Part shown: one piece after another, positions 43,391 to 53,031 of the stretch | Position numbering within the stretch: the first letter of the stretch is position 1 | How the letters are laid out: each line of letters opens with the position of its first letter | DNA from: Streptomyces sp. V2I9 | Lineage (GTDB): Bacteria > Actinomycetota > Actinomycetes > Streptomycetales > Streptomycetaceae | Length of the DNA stretch: 64,000 bases | Assembly: GCF_030817475.1 (NCBI RefSeq) | Contig: NZ_JAUSZJ010000002.1 | Location: 434,001 to 498,000 of the forward strand | Direction of reading: 5' to 3' | Translations under genes and position numbers: made by a program | Notes under the pieces: generated by a model | Databases searched by the model: none | What the model saw: the letters and a program-made list of their open reading frames with translations, nothing else | Told to the model about the DNA's origin: nothing

Positions 43391-44974
43391 CTACGGCTTC
43401 GGCGTGGCGTGCGGAGCGCACGTCACATCGCGCCGGTCGGTCTTCCCGGTGAGCAGGTAGGCGTCCACCCGCTCGTTGACGCAGGGGTTGACCAGCCCGG
43501 TGACGCCGTGGGACCCGGCGTTCCTCTCGGTGATGAGCCGGGACCCCTTGAACCGCTTGTGCAGTTCGACCGCGCCCGCGTACGGGGTGGCGGCGTCGCG
43601 GGTGGACTGCACGATGAGGACCGGCGGCAGGCCCTTGCCGGTCTTCACGTCCAGCGGGGTGTGCTGCTTGGCCGGCCAGGTGGCGCAGGGCAGGTTCATC
43701 CAGGCGTTCGCCCACGTCATGAACGGGTACTTCGCGTGCAGCCGGGTGTTGTCCCGGTCCCAGGTGCGCCAGTCGGTGGGCCACGGGGCGTCGGCGCATT
43801 CCACGGCGCTGTAGACCGCGTTGCCGTTCTCGGAGGCGGCGTTGCCCGCGAGGTCGCTCATGTCGGGGGCGGCGGCGTCGATCAACGCCCGGGTGTCACC
43901 GGCCCGGTAGGCGCTCCAGGTCTTGGCCGTGGGGGCCCAGGCGGAGTCGTAGTACGGCGCGCCCTGGAAGAAGCCGATGAGTTCGGCGGGTCCGACCACG
44001 CCTCCGATGGGCTTCTTCTTTGCGGCGGCCCGCAGCTCCAGCCATGCCTCCTCGACCTTCTGCGGGGTGTCGCCGATGCCGTAGACGGAGTCGTGTTCGG
44101 CGACCCACGCCTTCCAGTCGTCCCAGCGCGTCTGGAAGGCGATGTCCTGGTTCAGGTTCGCCCGGTACCAGATGTTCTTGCGCGAGGGGTCGACCACGCT
44201 GTCGACGACCATGCGCCGCACGTGGTCCGGGAAGAGCGTGCCGTAGACGGCGCCCAGGTAGGTGCCGTAGGAGACGCCGAGGAAGTTGAGCTTCTTCTCC
44301 CCGAGAGCGGCCCGGATGACGTCCAGGTCGCGTGCCGTGTTCGGCGTGGTCATGTGCGGCAGCATCGCACCGCTGCGCTCGCCGCACCCCTCGGCGTACT
44401 CGCGGGCCAGCTTGCGCTGGGCGCGCTTGTCGGCCTCGGTGTCGGGTACGGGGTCGGCCTTGGGGGCCTTGACGAACTCCTGCGGGTCCACACAGGAGAT
44501 CGGGGCCGAGCGGCCGACACCGCGCGGGTCGAAGCCGACGAAGTCGTAGGCCTTCGCGGTCTTCGTCCAGAGCGGGTTCTTGTTGGTGATCCGGGTGGGA
44601 AAGCGCATGCCCGAGCCGCCGGGGCCGCCGGGGTTGTAGAGCAGGGCGCCCTGGCGCTCGCTCGGCGTGCCGGTGCTGACGTGCCGGTCGACGGCGAGTT
44701 TGATCTTCTTGCCGTGCGGCTCGGCGTAGTCGAGCGGCACGGTCACCCAGCCGCACTGGATGGGAGCGGGCAGACCCCAGTCCGCGGGGCAGTGCTTCCA
44801 GTCGATCCCGGCCTGCGCCGCCCGGTGTGCCGCGACGGCGACTCCGCGCGCCTCCGCGTCGCCCCGTCCGTGATGGCGGCCGTCCGCGCTCGCGGCGGGT
44901 GCGGCCATCGCCCCCGCTATGAGCGTGCCCGCGACGAGAGCCCCGGCCGAGCCGAGCACCGTGGTACGTCTCAC
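43391..44974 (-). CDS. secreted tripeptidyl-aminopeptidase-like alpha/beta hydrolase
   Basis: A 527-residue exported peptidase of family S33. A signal peptide (MRRTTVLGSAGALVAGTLI, cut near ASA-DG around residue 30) precedes the alpha/beta-hydrolase domain. The nucleophile Ser is in GVSYGTYLGAVYG near residue 233. The C-terminal TAP-like domain carries the catalytic His in NAGSHGV and a late Asp in VQSTRDAATPY. Such enzymes cleave tripeptides from N-termini outside the cell. GTG start after GGGGGAGG. It ends next to the epimerase gene. Confidence 0.9.
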   Translation of the reverse strand: MRRTTVLGSAGALVAGTLIAGAMAAPAASADGRHHGRGDAEARGVAVAAHRAAQAGIDWKHCPADWGLPAPIQCGWVTVPLDYAEPHGKKIKLAVDRHVSTGTPSERQGALLYNPGGPGGSGMRFPTRITNKNPLWTKTAKAYDFVGFDPRGVGRSAPISCVDPQEFVKAPKADPVPDTEADKRAQRKLAREYAEGCGERSGAMLPHMTTPNTARDLDVIRAALGEKKLNFLGVSYGTYLGAVYGTLFPDHVRRMVVDSVVDPSRKNIWYRANLNQDIAFQTRWDDWKAWVAEHDSVYGIGDTPQKVEEAWLELRAAAKKKPIGGVVGPAELIGFFQGAPYYDSAWAPTAKTWSAYRAGDTRALIDAAAPDMSDLAGNAASENGNAVYSAVECADAPWPTDWRTWDRDNTRLHAKYPFMTWANAWMNLPCATWPAKQHTPLDVKTGKGLPPVLIVQSTRDAATPYAGAVELHKRFKGSRLITERNAGSHGVTGLVNPCVNERVDAYLLTGKTDRRDVTCAPHATPKP

Positions 44975-45147
44975 GTGGAACCTCCCCCTTCATCCGATCC
45001 GCCGCCGAAGGCGGCGTGGTCATCGGTACGTGCGGGGGATCCTTCCGTCTGCGGGGCGTCCGGGGCCAGGGCGTACACCTGTTTCTTTACCGAACCCATA
45101 ACCGGTGAAGGAGGTTCGCTGAGCGGACTCCGTCGGCCGAGCCTCCC

Positions 45148-45932
45148 TCAGCCCGCGTCGTGGTCCGCCTTCAGCCCGTCCAGCAGTTCGCCCATCGCAT
45201 CGTCCAGGGTCCTTCGCAGCAGGCGGGCGTCGGTGGCCACGGCGGTCACCAGGACGGCGGGGCCGACGAGCGGGGTGAGGACGGCGGTGGGGCCGAGCAG
45301 ACGGGACGGGGGCGGGGCATCCACGAACGCCGGGTCGGCCAGCAGGAGTTGGCCGACCGCGCGGTGGCCGGCCAGGACGGCCGCGCCGTTCCAGCCGCCC
45401 GGAGCGCCGGGGCCGTAGGCGAGTTGCTGGTCGAGGAGCGGGCGGCCCGCGCGGTGGACGGTGAGGCGGGTGGTGAGGGCGCCGGTGGGTTCGCCGTGGC
45501 GGCCGAGGATCTGTTCCTCGCGCAGCAGCAGGCGTGCGGTGGGGGCGAGTTCGACACGGGTGGCCTGGCGCAGGTCGCTGCCTCGGGCGGAGACGAGCTG
45601 TTCGGGGAGCCAGTGCAGGGTCGCCCCCTCCCCCACGGTCAGGTTCACCGTGTACGTGGACGGGTCGGCGTCCGGCCGTGGACCCGGGAGGGCGACGGTG
45701 GCCGCCGCCGCGTCGACGGTGAGGCGGGCGCCGTCCGCGATCTCGGCCTCGACGGCGAGGCGGTCGCCGTTCAGCGGGGCGCTCATCGCGCCGACCACGG
45801 TGACCCTGGCGTACGAGGAGTGCGGGGAACGGGTGCGGCGCAGGGCGAGCGGGCCGTCGCTCTCCAGGACGGGCAGGGCGGTGCCGCCCCGCCCGTCCGG
45901 CTCGGCGCGGAGCCGGGCCCGCGCGTGGACGC

Positions 45933-45936
<4 letters not shown>
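45148..45936 (-). CDS. ureD: urease accessory protein UreD
   Basis: A 262-residue UreD, which binds apo-urease and, with UreF and UreG, delivers nickel. The [18 protein letters not shown] segment, [15 protein letters not shown] and the [14 protein letters not shown] block are family marks. It starts with GTG at 45936, overlapping the UreG stop (GTGA), and is the last gene of the operon. Confidence 0.92.
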
Positions 45937-46610
<674 letters not shown>

Positions 46611-46640
46611 GAGGGCTCCCTGGGGTGGTCGAGCGGGTGG

Positions 46641-47303
46641 TTACGAGGCGAAGAGGCGGACCGGCCAGGCGGCGTGCGCCTCGGCGGTGATGTCGAGGAG
46701 CGGGGCCGAGGCGGCGGGCAGGGCATCGATGCCTTGCCGGGCTGCCTCGGCGGCCTGTTCCGCGACCCGGTCCAGCTCGGGGGCGAGCCGGGCCAGGACG
46801 GCGGTGGCGTGGAAGGGGTCGAGGGACAGGAGCCGGACGACGGCGGTGGCGGGACCGCTCACGGTCTCGTACGCGGCACAGTGGGCGGCGTCCTCGGGGT
46901 CCAGACCCGCCGACCGCGCGGTGAGCCCGAGGACGACGGGCTGGTGGGCGCCGCGCGGGCGGGCCGCGGCGAGCGCGTCGAGGTCGGGGCTCGGCCAGGT
47001 GGCGCGGGCCGCCCGCATCATCTGGCGGCCCAGCTTGCGGGCGGTGGCCCGCAGGGCGGGTGAGGGCGTTCGGGCATCGGCGGCCTCGTCGAGGGCGAGC
47101 GGGTCGAGGCCGTGGGCCGCCGCGGCGGCGAGCGCGGCGGCGGTGAGGCCCGCGGTGTGCAGCCGTCCCCGGCAGAAGTCGGCGAGGGAGGCGGTGTCGT
47201 GGACGCGGCCCTCGGCGACGGCCGGTTCGGCGCCACCGGAGTGGGCGTGGCCCCCGGCGGGGAACCGGCCGTCCGTGAGGACGAGCAGTGCGGCACGGGA
47301 CAT
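46641..47303 (-). CDS. ureF: urease accessory protein UreF
   Basis: A 220-residue all-helical UreF, the GTPase-controlling partner in the UreDFG complex. It begins MSRAALLVLTDGRFPAGGHAHSGGAEPAV, the family's GHAHSGG motif, and ends DITAEAHAAWPVRLF. It is 12 bases after ureC and 30 before ureG on the same strand. Its ribosome site is weak, suggesting translational coupling to ureC. Confidence 0.93.
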   Translation of the reverse strand: MSRAALLVLTDGRFPAGGHAHSGGAEPAVAEGRVHDTASLADFCRGRLHTAGLTAAALAAAAAHGLDPLALDEAADARTPSPALRATARKLGRQMMRAARATWPSPDLDALAAARPRGAHQPVVLGLTARSAGLDPEDAAHCAAYETVSGPATAVVRLLSLDPFHATAVLARLAPELDRVAEQAAEAARQGIDALPAASAPLLDITAEAHAAWPVRLFAS

Positions 47304-47315
47304 GGGTCGGTCCGC

Positions 47316-49038
47316 TCAGAAGAGGAAGTAGCGCTGGGCCATGGGCAGTTCCGCCGCCGGTGCGGGCTCGACCGGATCACCGTCGATGGTGACGGCGAAG
47401 CTGTCGGGGTCGACCTGGACGCGGGGCAGGGCGTCGTTCTCGCGCATGTCCGCCTTGGTGACGCCGCGGGTGCTGGTGATCGGCGCGAACCGCTTGTGCA
47501 GGGCGAGCCGTTCGGGCAGTCCGTCCTCGATCGCCGCCGTGGGGACGAAGGTGACGGAGCTGTGCGCGGCGGCGCGGCCCAGCGCGCCGAACATCGGCCG
47601 GGGCAGCACGGGCTGGGGCGTCGGGATGGAGGCGTTGGCGTCGCCCATCTGGGCGTACGCGATCTGGCCGCCCTTGATGACGGTCTGCGGCTTCACCCCG
47701 AAGAACGCGGGGTCCCAGAGGACGAGGTCGGCGAGCTTGCCCGTCTCCACGGAACCGATCTCGTCGCCCATGCCCTGGGCGACCGCCGGATTGATGGTGT
47801 ATTTGGCGACATAGCGACGGACCCGGTGGTTGTCGGCCACGCCGTCTCCGGGGAGCGCTCCGCGCCGCTTCTTCATCACGTGGGCGGTCTGCCAGGTCCG
47901 CAGGATCACTTCCCCGATGCGCCCCATGGCCTGGGAGTCGGAGGAGATGATCGAGATGGCTCCGAGGTCGTGCAGGATGTCCTCGGCCGCGATGGTGGAA
48001 GGCCGGATCCGGGATTCGGCGAACGCCAGGTCCTCGGGGACGGCGGGGTTGAGGTGGTGGCAGACCATCAGCATGTCGAGGTGTTCCTCGACGGTGTTGA
48101 CGGTGTGCGGCCGGGTGGGGTTGGTCGAGCTGGGCAGGACGTACGGCTCGGAGACCACGCTGATGATGTCGGGCGCGTGCCCGCCGCCCGCGCCCTCGGT
48201 GTGGTAGGCGTGGATCGTGCGGCCCGCGATGGCGGCGAGGGTGTCGGCGACGAACCCGGCCTCGTTGAGGGTGTCCGTGTGGATGGCGAGCTGCGCGCCG
48301 GTCCGCTCGCAGACGGTGAGGCAGGCGTCGATGACGGCGGGCGTGGCGCCCCAGTCCTCGTGGATCTTGAATCCCAGGGCACCGCCGCGCAGTTGGGAGT
48401 GCAGGGCGTCGTGGGACATCGTGTTGCCCTTGCCGAGCAGCCCGATGTTGACGGGGAGGGTGTCCAGCGCCTCGAACATCCGGGCCAGATGCCAGGGGCC
48501 GGGCGTGACGGTGGTGGCCTTGCTGCCCTCGGCCGGCCCGGTGCCGCCGCCGACGAGGGTGGTGATGCCGCTGGAGAGCGCCTGGTCGACGAGGGTGGGC
48601 GAGATGAAGTGGACGTGGGCGTCGACCGCTCCGGCCGTGAGCAGCTTCCCGTTGCCGGCGATGATCTCGGTCTCGGGCCCGATCACCAGGTCGGGGTGGA
48701 CCCCGTCCATGGTGTCCGGGTTGCCGGCCTTGCCGATGCCGGTGATCCGGCCGTCCCGGATGCCGATGTCGGCCTTGACGATGCCCCAGTGGTCGATGAC
48801 GACGGCTCCGGTGACGACCGTGTCGGGCGCGCCCTCGGCGCGGGTGGTACGGGCCTGGCCCATCGACTCGCGGATCACCTTGCCGCCGCCGAACACCACC
48901 TCGTCGCCCGCGTTTCCGGGACCGCCCGAGCGGTCCTCCTCGATCTCGACGAAGAGATCGGTGTCGGCGAGCCGGACACGGTCGCCGGTGGTGGGCCCGA
49001 AACAGGTCGGCGTACACGGCTCTGTCGAGGTCAGGCAT
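47316..49038 (-). pseudogene. ureC: urease alpha subunit, frameshifted near the N-terminus
   Basis: Urease catalytic subunit. From ATG 49038 the sequence reads [13 protein letters not shown] and is then thrown out of frame by one extra base in an AAA run at 49000-49002 (TTT on the coding strand). Removing one T restores [23 protein letters not shown] and the full protein of about 573 residues. Everything after the shift is perfect: metal ligands (HVHFISP), carbamylated Lys ([10 protein letters not shown]), [13 protein letters not shown] and the flap Cys/His (CHHLNP). A GTG at 48899 could give a product lacking the first 46 residues, which is unlikely to assemble. Either a real loss of urease activity or a one-base error in the sequence. 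Confidence 0.9.
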
Positions 49039-49342
49039 CGAGGGCACCTCCGGTTTCGCCGCGCAGGCCGGGGACGACGCGGCGGCCGGCGAGGGGCACG
49101 AGTTCGACGTCGGCGGGGATGCCGGGTTCGAAGCGGACCGCCGTGCCGGCGGCGATGTTCAGCCGCAGACCGCGGGCGGCGGCGCGGTCGAAGCGCAGGC
49201 CGGGGTTGGCCTCGGCGAAGTGGTAGTGGGAACCGACCTGGACCGGGCGGTCGGCGGTGTTGAGGACGGTGAGGCGGGTGACCGCCCGCCCCTCGTTGAG
49301 GGGGATGCCCCCGTCCCCGTACAGGATCTCTCCGGGAATCAT
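49031..49342 (-). CDS. ureB: urease beta subunit
   Basis: A 103-residue UreB. The start [19 protein letters not shown] is typical, with [16 protein letters not shown] in the middle. It ends 8 bases inside ureC (ATGCCTGA overlap), so the two are coupled, and starts 13 bases after ureA. Confidence 0.95.
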   Translation of the reverse strand: MIPGEILYGDGGIPLNEGRAVTRLTVLNTADRPVQVGSHYHFAEANPGLRFDRAAARGLRLNIAAGTAVRFEPGIPADVELVPLAGRRVVPGLRGETGGALDA

Positions 49343-49355
49343 CGGCGCCGCCCCG

Positions 49356-49658
49356 TCAGACGATCGGGTCGTGGACGGTGACGAGCTTGGTGCCGTCCGG
49401 GAAGGTGGCCTCCACCTGGACGTCGTGGAGCATCTCGGGGATGCCCTCCATGACGTCGTCACGGGTGAGCAAGGTCCGCCCGGACGCCATGAGTTCGGCC
49501 ACCGTACGGCCGTCCCGTGCGCCTTCCAGCAGATGGGCGGTGATGAGCGCGACGGCCTCGGGGTGGTTGAGCCGCAGCCCGCGTGCGCGGCGCTTCTCGG
49601 CCACGTCGGCGGCCACATGGATGAGCAGGCGTTCCTGCTCGTGCGGGGTCAGTTGCAC
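49356..49658 (-). CDS. ureA: urease gamma subunit
   Basis: A 100-residue UreA, first gene of the operon. [30 protein letters not shown] and the end [11 protein letters not shown] are classic. The GTG start at 49658 has GAGGTGG before it. A palindrome lies about 60 bases upstream. Confidence 0.95.
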   Translation of the reverse strand: MQLTPHEQERLLIHVAADVAEKRRARGLRLNHPEAVALITAHLLEGARDGRTVAELMASGRTLLTRDDVMEGIPEMLHDVQVEATFPDGTKLVTVHDPIV

Positions 49659-49719
49659 GCTTCCACCTCATCGTCTTCCGTCCGGCACCGGCTCCGGACG
49701 CAGCGGGACCCTATCCGTG

Positions 49720-49736
49720 TTCAACAATTCGTTGAA
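49720..49736. promoter_or_regulatory. palindrome upstream of ureA
   Basis: TTCAAC-N5-GTTGAA, a perfect inverted repeat in a local AT-rich pocket, 62 bases before ureA and 60 after the TetR stop. It is the best operator candidate for the urease operon; the binding protein is not known from sequence. Confidence 0.55.
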
Positions 49737-49795
49737 GACGAAAGGGCCACTCGCGTCCAGGCATTGCACGTTAGGGCGGAAGTTTTTCCGGCGCG

Positions 49796-50416
49796 TTAAC
49801 CGGTCTTTTGCGTCTTCATGGCCATCAGCCCGCGCAACCCGCCTTCCAGCACGTCCGGCCGGACGTCCCCGAAGAGCGCCTCCTGCACGATGAACCCCTG
49901 CGCGGTCGCGATCATCGTGCGCGCCACATGGTCGCTCGGCACGTCGCTCGCCAGGATTCCGGCGGACCGGTAGGCGTCGACCAGATGTGCCCAGACCCCG
50001 CGCATGGCGGCGTACCCGTCGTCCAGCAGCGCGGCGAGCCGCCGGTCGCGCAGTGTCTCGGACCAGAGCTGCACGACGAGCGCGGCGAAGGTGCGGCGCT
50101 CCAGTCCGTGCACCTGCCCCGCGAGGACCCCGCCGAGGACTCGCGCGAGCAGCGCGTCCGGGGTGGGCGGCGGCGTCATACGGGCGGCCTCCTCGAAGGC
50201 GCCCCGGATGACGCCGAAGGTCTCCTCGGTGATGGCGGCGATGATGTCGTCCTTGCCGGGGAAGTAGCGGTAGACCGCTCCGGCGGACAGCCCCACCTCT
50301 TTCAGTACGTCCTGCATGGACGTGCCGTGGAAGCCGTTGCGGGCGAAACAGCGCGCCGCGCCGTCGAGGATCTGACGGCGGCGGGCGTCGAGGTGTTCCT
50401 GGGATACGCGAGCCAT
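49796..50416 (-). CDS. TetR family regulator
   Basis: A 206-residue TetR. The helix-turn-helix is at about residues 10-58 (RRRQILDGAARCFARNGFHG ... GLSAGAVYRYFPGKDDI), followed by a ligand domain with an APDALL-like Pro-rich hinge. It is divergent from the membrane protein gene across 160 bases carrying two copies of an operator-like motif, so it most likely represses itself and that gene. It is upstream of ureA on the same strand, and readthrough is possible. Confidence 0.9.
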   Translation of the reverse strand: MARVSQEHLDARRRQILDGAARCFARNGFHGTSMQDVLKEVGLSAGAVYRYFPGKDDIIAAITEETFGVIRGAFEEAARMTPPPTPDALLARVLGGVLAGQVHGLERRTFAALVVQLWSETLRDRRLAALLDDGYAAMRGVWAHLVDAYRSAGILASDVPSDHVARTMIATAQGFIVQEALFGDVRPDVLEGGLRGLMAMKTQKTG

Positions 50417-50426
50417 GGGCTCAACC

Positions 50427-50505
50427 TAAAACGAACGTTCCTTCTTGACAATCGAACGGAGGATGCCGACAGTGGGGGCGAAGCGTAAAACGAACGATCC
50501 TTCTT
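50427..50505. promoter_or_regulatory. duplicated TetR operator candidate
   Basis: Two near-identical 20-base sites, TAAAACGAACGTTCCTTCTT at 50427-50446 and the same with one change at 50486-50505, 59 bases apart between the divergent TetR and membrane protein genes. Each has an imperfect dyad (ACGAACG/CTTCTT-like). Each copy could serve one of the two promoters. Confidence 0.7.
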
Positions 50506-50577
50506 TTTGAGTCCCTTCCTCCGCGCCCCCCGCGGACTTCTCCCAGCCCCCGCTGCCCGATGAATCGAGGCCCTTCC

Positions 50578-51576
50578 ATGTCCACCGCACCCAACCGCCG
50601 CGCGGTGGCGGCCATCCTGCTGGTCCCCCTGGTGGCGGCCTTCGCCCTCTGGGCGTTCGCCTGGCCCGCCTCCCGGATCGCGCCACGCGACCTCCCGGTC
50701 GGGGTGGCGGGCGCGGCCCCGGCCGCCGAGCGGCTGGAGCAGCGCTTCGAGCAGCGGGACGGGGCCTTCGAGGTGCACCGCTTCGCCGACGAGGCCGCCG
50801 CCCGCGCCGCCATCGAGGAACGGGTCGTATACGGGGCCGTCGTCGCCGACCCGCGGGGGCCGCTGCTGCTCACGGCGTCCGCCGCGAGCCCGGTCGTCTC
50901 CCAGCTGCTGCGCGAGGCCGTGACCGCGTCCGTTCCCGAGGACACCCCGGTCCGGGTCACCGATGTGGTGGCCGCACCCTCGGGCGACCCGCGCGGCAGC
51001 GTGCTCGGCGCGAGCATGCTGCCGCTGGCCCTGGCGGGGATGGCGGCCGGAGCCATGGTCACCCTGATGGGGCTGCGCGGGGTACGGGCCGCGGTGACCC
51101 TGGCCGCGTCGGCCGCACTGGTGGGCCTCGCCGCGACGGCCGTGGCACACAGCTGGCTCGGGGCGCTCACGGGCGACCGGTGGGCGGAGGCGGGCGCGCT
51201 CGCCCTGACCGTGCTGGCCATCGGTTCGGCGGTGGCGGGGCTCGCAGCCCTGCTCGGGCCGCGCGGCATCGGCGTCGGCGCGCTGCTGATGGTCCTGCTG
51301 GGGAACTCCTTCTCCGGGGTCACCAGCGCTCCCGAGCTGCTGCCGGAACCCGTCGGGGCGATCGGCCAGTGGCTCCCGCCCGGCGCGGGCGGTTCGCTGC
51401 TGCGCTCGGTCGCCTTCTTCGACGGCGGCGCGGCGGGCGGCGCCGTGCTGACGCTCTCGCTCTGGTCGGCGCTCGGACTGGCGGTCGTGCTGCTCGCCCG
51501 GCGGACGCCCGCCACCGCCGAGCCGGTCGAGCCCCGTCCCGCCGACCCCGCACGGGAGCCGGCCCCGACCGGCTGA
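50578..51576 (+). CDS. membrane protein, ABC-2/YhgE-like
   Basis: A 332-residue membrane protein. One N-terminal helix (RRAVAAILLVPLVAAFALWAF) is followed by an outside domain of about 120 residues (VGVAGAAPAAERLEQRF, VVYGAVVADPRGP). Five to six hydrophobic helices follow from about residue 145, and a Pro/Glu-rich tail ends it. The plan is that of YhgE/Pip-like and ABC-2 permease-like exporters whose ATPase is absent or elsewhere. Under likely control of the divergent TetR; probably a toxic-compound or lipid exporter. The ATG at 50578 with GAGG is preferred to 50560. Confidence 0.8.
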   Translation: MSTAPNRRAVAAILLVPLVAAFALWAFAWPASRIAPRDLPVGVAGAAPAAERLEQRFEQRDGAFEVHRFADEAAARAAIEERVVYGAVVADPRGPLLLTASAASPVVSQLLREAVTASVPEDTPVRVTDVVAAPSGDPRGSVLGASMLPLALAGMAAGAMVTLMGLRGVRAAVTLAASAALVGLAATAVAHSWLGALTGDRWAEAGALALTVLAIGSAVAGLAALLGPRGIGVGALLMVLLGNSFSGVTSAPELLPEPVGAIGQWLPPGAGGSLLRSVAFFDGGAAGGAVLTLSLWSALGLAVVLLARRTPATAEPVEPRPADPAREPAPTG

Positions 51577-51595
51577 GCCCCGACGGCGGCCCGGC

Positions 51596-51635
51596 GGAGC
51601 CGGGCGCCCCTCCTCCGGGAGGGGCGCCCGGCTCC
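51596..51635. terminator. 18-bp bidirectional terminator
   Basis: Perfect 18-bp stem (51596-51613 with 51618-51635) and four-base loop, between the membrane protein gene and the convergent antitoxin gene. Confidence 0.75.
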
Positions 51636-51666
51636 GTGCTGTCGCGGGGCTGTCGGGGCCGGGTCG

Positions 51667-51954
51667 TCAGGCGTCCTGGTCGCCGCCCCGCGGGTGGTGC
51701 TCGGCGGCGATGCCGAAACTGCGCCGTTCGCCCTGAGCGGAGCGCGCGGAGCCGATCGAGGAGACCGAACTGATCACCTGCTCCTCGCCCCTTGCTTCAT
51801 CCGCCTCAAGCCGTTGCAGGTCAGCGGCGGACACCAACGCGACGAGCGGCTTGCCGTGCCGCGTCACGACGACGCGTTCACCGCCGTAGACGACGCGGTT
51901 GATCAGTTCGGCGAGCTCCGCCCGTGCTTGCGTCACCGGAATCTCGTAGGCCAT
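51667..51954 (-). CDS. Phd/YefM family antitoxin
   Basis: A 95-residue antitoxin. The N-terminal Phd/YefM DNA-binding part is clear: MAYEIPVTQARAELAELINRV, then GGERVVVTRHGKPLVALVSAADLQRLEA. The C-terminal 40 residues (ISSVSSIGSARSAQGERRSFG...) are the disordered neutralising tail. No RelE/YoeB/Doc-type toxin gene is next to it. The only neighbour across the promoter is the ClpP-like gene. MMGTM could add four residues. A TGTAC palindrome lies just upstream. Confidence 0.88.
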   Translation of the reverse strand: MAYEIPVTQARAELAELINRVVYGGERVVVTRHGKPLVALVSAADLQRLEADEARGEEQVISSVSSIGSARSAQGERRSFGIAAEHHPRGGDQDA

Positions 51955-51973
51955 GGTCCCCATCATAACCTTC

Positions 51974-51988
51974 TGTACGTCCTGTACA
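51974..51988. promoter_or_regulatory. TGTAC palindrome, YefM-type operator candidate
   Basis: TGTAC-GTCCT-GTACA, a perfect inverted repeat of two TGTAC(A/G) hexamers, 20 bases upstream of the antitoxin ATG and 77 bases before the ClpP-like start. E. coli YefM binds palindromes with TGTACA cores, so this is a fitting autoregulatory site that could also control the divergent ClpP-like gene. Confidence 0.6.
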
Positions 51989-52064
51989 TTTTTTACAGAC
52001 AGGCAGACGACCGCTCCGCCCCGTGGCCGTCATGCCCCGTGCGCACCGGGAGAAAGGCACCGCC

Positions 52065-52688
52065 ATGATCCGTCCCACAGTCCGCCACGCCCCCTCCGCC
52101 CGCTACGTGCTGCCGGAGTTCACCGAGCGCACCGCGACGGGGACCCGCACGCTCGATCCGTACTCCAAGCTGCTGTCCGAGCGGATCGTCTTCCTCGGCA
52201 GCCCGATCGACGACACCGCCGCGAGCGACCTCATCGCCCAGCTGATGTATCTGGAACACGCCGATCCGGACCGGGCCGTGTCGCTCTACATCAATTCCCC
52301 CGGTGGCACGTTCCAGGCGATGGCCGCGGTCTACGACACGATGCGGTTCCTGACCTGTGAGGTGGAGACCTTCTGCCTGGGGCAGGCGGGCTCCTACGCC
52401 GCCGCCCTGCTGGCGGCCGGAGCGCCGGGCCGCCGACATGCGCTGCCCGGCGCGCGGGTAGTCATCCAGCAGCCCGCCATGGAGGAGCCGATGCGGGGCC
52501 AGCCGTCCGACCTGGAGATCCACGCACGCGAACTGGTGCGCACCCGCGAGATGTTCGCCGCCATGCTGGTCCGGCACACGGGCCGGACCGCTGAGCAGAT
52601 CACCGCCGACATCGAGCGCGACACCATCCTCGACGCGAAGGCAGCCCTCGCCTACGGGCTGGTCGATCACGTCGTGGAGAACCGCTGA
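52065..52688 (+). CDS. ClpP-like protein lacking catalytic His
   Basis: A 207-residue ClpP homologue. Core features are present: the axial/handle region, INSPGG near residue 77, Ser 110 in [12 protein letters not shown] and Asp 186 in ERDTIL, both at expected triad places. The catalytic His, normally in an IHQP motif, is a Gln (VIQQP, residues 134-138), so classical peptidase activity is doubtful. N-terminal residues 1-14 resemble a short propeptide. Streptomyces carry several ClpP genes; this may be an inactive partner subunit or an adaptor. GAGAAAGG precedes the ATG. Its start faces the antitoxin gene. Confidence 0.9.
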   Translation: MIRPTVRHAPSARYVLPEFTERTATGTRTLDPYSKLLSERIVFLGSPIDDTAASDLIAQLMYLEHADPDRAVSLYINSPGGTFQAMAAVYDTMRFLTCEVETFCLGQAGSYAAALLAAGAPGRRHALPGARVVIQQPAMEEPMRGQPSDLEIHARELVRTREMFAAMLVRHTGRTAEQITADIERDTILDAKAALAYGLVDHVVENR

Positions 52689-52725
52689 CGCCCCCGCCCG
52701 CCCCACGCCGCGAGGTGAACCGCCG

Positions 52726-53031
52726 ATGGAGCCACCCGAGTTCCCGCCCCTGCCCGCCCTGACCCGCGCCGAGGGCGAGTTCGTCGACTGCTATCTGGCC
52801 GTGCTGGACCAGCTGGGCCGGATCAATCCGGCCCGCGGCGGCGACACCTACAGCGCTCTGCGCGCCGCCCAGGCCCTGGCCTCCGGCGCGGCCGCGCTGC
52901 GCGACGCCCTGGCGCTGATGCACGAGCGCGGCGAGTCGCGCCTCCACGCGGCCACCCTGGCCCGGACCCTGCGGGTCCTGGACGGGGAGCGCCGGGCGGG
53001 CCGGGTGGCGATGCCGCCGGCCGCGAACTGA
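52726..53031 (+). CDS. small helical protein downstream of clpP-like gene
   Basis: A 101-residue protein, almost all alpha-helical by composition (long Ala/Leu/Arg heptads from TRAEGEFVDCYLAVLDQLG to LDGERRAGRVA). No known motif. A GAGGTGAACC site precedes the ATG and it is 37 bases after the ClpP-like stop, so the two share a transcript and maybe a pathway. I have no family assignment. Confidence 0.7.
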   Translation: MEPPEFPPLPALTRAEGEFVDCYLAVLDQLGRINPARGGDTYSALRAAQALASGAAALRDALALMHERGESRLHAATLARTLRVLDGERRAGRVAMPPAAN

